A program made the translations under genes and the position numbers. From Betaproteobacteria bacterium (GTDB lineage: Bacteria; Pseudomonadota; Gammaproteobacteria; Burkholderiales; Burkholderiaceae), in contig CANIMS010000053.1 in the NCBI GenBank assembly GCA_947468785.1, forward strand, positions 1 to 8,610: a stretch of DNA of 8,610 nt, in the 5' to 3' direction. Positions 5,912-8,610 of the stretch are shown piece by piece. The notes under the pieces are model-generated. The model was not told the DNA's origin, did no database searches, and saw only the letters and a program-made list of their open reading frames with translations. The stretch's first letter is position 1. Each line of letters starts with the position of its first letter.

Positions 5912-7519
5912 ATGAAGCCCTCAAACGCCCAAGCTTTGATTTCTGAGGGATGGCTTGCGCCTCTACGACATAAAGTATTTCGTACGCTATGGCTCACCTG
6001 GTTAACTGCCAGTATCTGTATGTGGATGAACGATGTAGCGGCTGCATGGACGATGGCTGGCCTAACCACTTCAGCCACATTGATTGCCTTAGTTCAAACT
6101 GCTGCAAGCTTGCCAGTTCTGTTGTTAGGGGTACCCAGTGGGGCGCTAGCCGATATTCTGAATCGCAAGCACTATTTTGTCTTTGCCCAAATCTGGCTTG
6201 CCACTAATGCAACAGCCTTAATGTTCACTTTAGTTTTTGGCATGCTCAACCCCTATCTTCTGCTCTTTCTAACCTTTACCAATGGTATTGGTTTAGCGAT
6301 GCGTTGGCCCATCTTTGCTGCAATCGTTCCGGAAATCGTTCCAAGGGAATCACTTTCTTCAGCACTAGCACTCAATGCCATTGCCATGAATACCTCGCGT
6401 GTTATTGGTCCACTTGCCGCAGGAGCCATCATTGCTACAGCTGGTAGTCAATACGTATTTGCTTTGAATATGGTTTTATGCGTGATCACCACAGTTGTCG
6501 TAATGCGCTGGAAGTATCAAGGCTATGTCAGCACCTTGCCTGGGGAGCGCTTTGTAGGTGCTATGCGAGTAGGTATGCAATACGCCTGGCAATCCAATCG
6601 CATGCGCAATATTATCTTTCGCGCTTTCTTATTCTTCTTTCAATCCACTGGCCTCATCGCCTTGCTACCCGTAATTGCCAAGACGCATTTGCAAGGAGAT
6701 GCTCATACTTTTACCTTATTACTTGCGTGCTTAGGATTGGGCGCAATCTTAGCCGGCTCTCAGTTGCCACGCTTGCGGCAGCACCTTAAGTTAAACGACC
6801 TGATTAATTATGGTCTGCTTATTTTGGCATTTGCTTCAATTGGTGTAGTGGTAGCAACCAATATTTGGCTGGCCTCTTTCTTAATGCTAATTTGTGGTGC
6901 GGCTTGGATTGGCATTGCGAACTCTTTAACCACTTCTGCTCAGATGACTCTCCCAGGATGGGTAAGGGCCAGGGGTATGTCAATCTATCAAATGGGTTTG
7001 ATGGGAGGTAGCGCTGCAGGCGCAGCCGTCTGGGGAAAGCTAGCGGATGAGTTTGATGTTGTTATTAGTATTGTGCTGAGCTCAATTTTTGGACTCATTG
7101 TGCTATTTTTTCTGCGTAAACACCGTATCGACAAGCACCCTTTAGAAGACTTCACTCCAGTCTGCCCGATTGAACGCCCTCACCCTGTATCCGACATTGA
7201 TTTGCATACTGGCCCCGTCATGATTTCTATCGAATATCACACCCTTAAAGAAAAAACAGATGAATTCAAGAAGTTAATGGCCAAAGCAAGGAAGTCTCGT
7301 TTAAAACAAGGGGCTCTTTCTTGGAGCTTATTTGAAGATACAGAACATATCGGAAGATTTGTAGAGGACTTTGTCTTTGAAACCTGGGCTGATTATCTAA
7401 GAAGGTTTGATCGGTTTACAACTGAAGACCTCAATATGCAAGAGGAGCGTCATCGTTATCACATTGACCCAACTCCCCCAAAAATTACCAGGCGTATTGC
7501 CGCTGCGATTAAAGATTAA
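5912..7519 (+). CDS. MFS transporter, MFS_3 (transmembrane secretion effector) family, with C-terminal soluble domain
   Basis: A 535-residue inner-membrane protein. Residues 1-405 form the major facilitator core, with repeated hydrophobic helices (for example about 56-76, 90-110, 114-133, 165-198, 234-254, 266-283, 296-338 and 383-402). The loop after helix 2 has GVPSGALADILNRK (73-86), the MFS motif A with Asp81. FRTLWLTWLTASICMWMNDVAAAW near the start matches the EntS-like MFS_3 exporters, as does the total length. After residue about 430 a soluble part follows, with VMISIEY (436-442), GALSWSLFEDTEHIGRFVEDFVFETWADYL (467-496) and an RHRYH stretch (513-517). This resembles an antibiotic-biosynthesis-monooxygenase-like ferredoxin fold and occurs in other MFS_3 members. 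Substrate unknown; export of a toxic acid or intermediate is a guess from context. Its stop overlaps the converging binding-protein stop by 4 bp. Confidence 0.88.
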   Translation: MKPSNAQALISEGWLAPLRHKVFRTLWLTWLTASICMWMNDVAAAWTMAGLTTSATLIALVQTAASLPVLLLGVPSGALADILNRKHYFVFAQIWLATNATALMFTLVFGMLNPYLLLFLTFTNGIGLAMRWPIFAAIVPEIVPRESLSSALALNAIAMNTSRVIGPLAAGAIIATAGSQYVFALNMVLCVITTVVVMRWKYQGYVSTLPGERFVGAMRVGMQYAWQSNRMRNIIFRAFLFFFQSTGLIALLPVIAKTHLQGDAHTFTLLLACLGLGAILAGSQLPRLRQHLKLNDLINYGLLILAFASIGVVVATNIWLASFLMLICGAAWIGIANSLTTSAQMTLPGWVRARGMSIYQMGLMGGSAAGAAVWGKLADEFDVVISIVLSSIFGLIVLFFLRKHRIDKHPLEDFTPVCPIERPHPVSDIDLHTGPVMISIEYHTLKEKTDEFKKLMAKARKSRLKQGALSWSLFEDTEHIGRFVEDFVFETWADYLRRFDRFTTEDLNMQEERHRYHIDPTPPKITRRIAAAIKD

Positions 7520-8487
7520 TCCAATTTAATTCCCGCAGCTTTTACTGCAGCATCCCACTCACGCTGCTCAGCTCGAATGTATTTCATTACTGCCGCAGGA
7601 TCTCCGTACATAGGGGAACTTGCTTCATCTGTCAGCTTATTAATTAAGGCTGGATGCTTGAGTGCTTTTTGAACTGCATCATTCACTTTCCTAACAACAT
7701 CAGGAGGAGTGCCGGCCGGAGCAACTACTATTTTCCAATCTGTTGCCTCAAAACCTTTATAACCCTCTTCACTGATAGTAGGAATTTTGGAAAGAATGGC
7801 AATACGATTGGCTGAAGTAACGGCTAATGCGCGTAACTTACCGCCTGCAATCATCCCAAGCACCGATTGAGGAGTGGCAAACATAAAATCAGTTTGACCG
7901 CCAATCAAATCTGTAATCGCAGGTGATGCGCCTTTATAAGGAACATAGGTCACTTTGTAGCCCGCCTTACTTGCCAACATCTCACCACCAATATGACCTA
8001 CCGTGCCCGCTCCAGCGGTGGCTTGTTTATAAAAGTCCGGCTTTGCTTTTAGTGCTTTAACAAGATCGCCGAATGAGTTCCATGGCGAATTTGCTGTGAC
8101 TACTAGCACCATTGGTACCTCTGCAACAAATGCTACTGGAATAAGATCGTTCACTGCATCAAAAGGCATCTTAGACATTAATGCCGGATTAATCGCCAGA
8201 TTAGACGTTTGCCCCATGCCCAGGGTATAACCATCAGGCTTGGCTTTTGCTACTAGATCCATACCAATATTGCCGCCTGCACCAGGCTTGTTATCTACTA
8301 AGATAGTCCACTTCAGATCTGAAGTTATTTTTTCTGCAAGCATGCGCCCCACCGTATCTGTTCCTCCGCCGGGCGTATACGGAATAATGAGCTTGATGGC
8401 TCTATCTGGATAGGCTTGAGCAAAGCAATTTATTGAAAATAGATTGCATATGCTTGTGATTAGAATGAAAAAGTACTTCTTACTCAC
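7516..8487 (-). CDS. Second tripartite tricarboxylate transporter solute-binding protein (Bug/TctC family)
   Basis: A 323-residue periplasmic binding protein, paralogous to the one at 2788-3798. The signal peptide has KK at 3-4, a hydrophobic core (about 5-19) and a cleavage site after FAQA, before YPDRA at 26-30. Family features are IPYTPGGGTDTVGR (35-48), NKPGAGGNIG (66-75), PDGYTLGMGQ (84-93), VPYKGASPAITDLIGGQ (182-198), DFMFATPQ (200-207) and APAGTPPDV (256-264). The start is GTG, overlapping the stop of the upstream CoA-transferase by four nt (GTGA), which points to translational coupling and to a ligand that the CoA-transferase activates. Another start is unlikely because the signal peptide begins at once. 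It differs clearly from the first paralogue in the binding loops, so a different ligand is possible. Neither gene has a tctA/tctB partner in view. The Cys at 21 is not in a proper lipobox. Confidence 0.92.
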   Translation of the reverse strand: MSKKYFFILITSICNLFSINCFAQAYPDRAIKLIIPYTPGGGTDTVGRMLAEKITSDLKWTILVDNKPGAGGNIGMDLVAKAKPDGYTLGMGQTSNLAINPALMSKMPFDAVNDLIPVAFVAEVPMVLVVTANSPWNSFGDLVKALKAKPDFYKQATAGAGTVGHIGGEMLASKAGYKVTYVPYKGASPAITDLIGGQTDFMFATPQSVLGMIAGGKLRALAVTSANRIAILSKIPTISEEGYKGFEATDWKIVVAPAGTPPDVVRKVNDAVQKALKHPALINKLTDEASSPMYGDPAAVMKYIRAEQREWDAAVKAAGIKLD

Positions 8488-8610
8488 GCTACCACCCCAT
8501 CAGATCCAAGTTTTTGTATTTGATCTGCGTTATATCCAAGCTCAGACAAAATTTCTGGAGTGTGCTCGCCAGATTTGGGTGGATTTAAACGTACGCCCAA
8601 CCTTTTTCCA
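8484..8610 (-). CDS. CaiB/BaiF (family III) CoA-transferase, C-terminal 41 residues only
   Basis: The minus strand is open from the right edge to a TGA at 8486-8484. Its 41 residues read through LGVRLNPPKSGEHTPEILSE and then LGYNADQIQKLGSDGVVA. The pattern GEHTxEILxELGY, then a helix, then LxxxGVVA, is the standard C-terminus of family III CoA-transferases, which move CoA from a donor thioester such as succinyl-CoA to an organic acid. About 90 percent of the gene, including the catalytic Asp, lies outside the window, so donor and acceptor cannot be inferred. The stop overlaps the GTG of the binding-protein gene, so the two are almost certainly one transcript, pairing periplasmic capture of an acid with its activation to a CoA ester. 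Confidence 0.85.
   Translation of the reverse strand, partial: GKRLGVRLNPPKSGEHTPEILSELGYNADQIQKLGSDGVVA

Noticed and set aside
5111..6789. Small open frames within the thiolase and exporter genes on either strand
   Set aside because: They are shadows of strongly conserved genes, with no ribosome sites or recognisable products.
8410..8430. Second binding protein as a lipoprotein, using Cys21
   Set aside because: The residue before the Cys is Asn and the lipobox consensus is absent; the FAQA-YPD signal peptidase I site fits better.

Overview
The window looks like a catabolic accessory region from a betaproteobacterium of the order Burkholderiales. The evidence is two periplasmic Bug/TctC-type solute-binding proteins (a family greatly expanded in that order) interleaved with acyl-CoA metabolism genes. 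The moderate, slightly AT-leaning composition would suit a streamlined freshwater lineage such as Polynucleobacter better than the GC-rich soil genera. That genus-level guess is inference only.

Layout, left to right: (i) A minus-strand operon reads leftward from about 3798: a Bug/TctC binding protein (2788-3798), an enoyl-CoA hydratase/isomerase-family protein (1969-2766), and an NDP-forming acyl-CoA synthetase (1959 to beyond the left edge). Gaps are 21 and 9 bp, with good ribosome binding sites for the second and third genes. (ii) A 72-bp divergent intergenic region (3799-3870) follows. At its right end is an 8-bp-arm palindrome that overlaps the start codon of the next gene. (iii) A plus-strand group follows: an IclR-family regulator (3871-4647), a PcaF-type 3-oxoadipyl-CoA thiolase (4655-5857) only 7 bp behind it, and, after 54 bp, an MFS_3-type exporter with a C-terminal soluble domain (5912-7519). 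(iv) A second minus-strand group converges on it: the tail of a CaiB/BaiF (family III) CoA-transferase (8484 to the right edge), overlapping by 4 nt the GTG start of a second Bug/TctC binding protein (7516-8487). The stop of that protein overlaps the exporter stop by 4 bp.

A plausible reading is one locus for uptake and breakdown of an organic acid. A binding protein captures the carboxylate. A CoA-transferase and/or NDP-forming ligase makes the CoA thioester. The crotonase-fold protein isomerises or hydrates it. The thiolase releases acetyl-CoA, and the IclR protein senses the substrate and controls both divergent operons. Missing from the window are TctA/TctB membrane subunits, an acyl-CoA dehydrogenase and a hydroxyacyl-CoA dehydrogenase, so the pathway is incomplete here and the substrate cannot be named. 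I see no RNA genes, transposons, CRISPR arrays or attachment sites, and coding density is very high.
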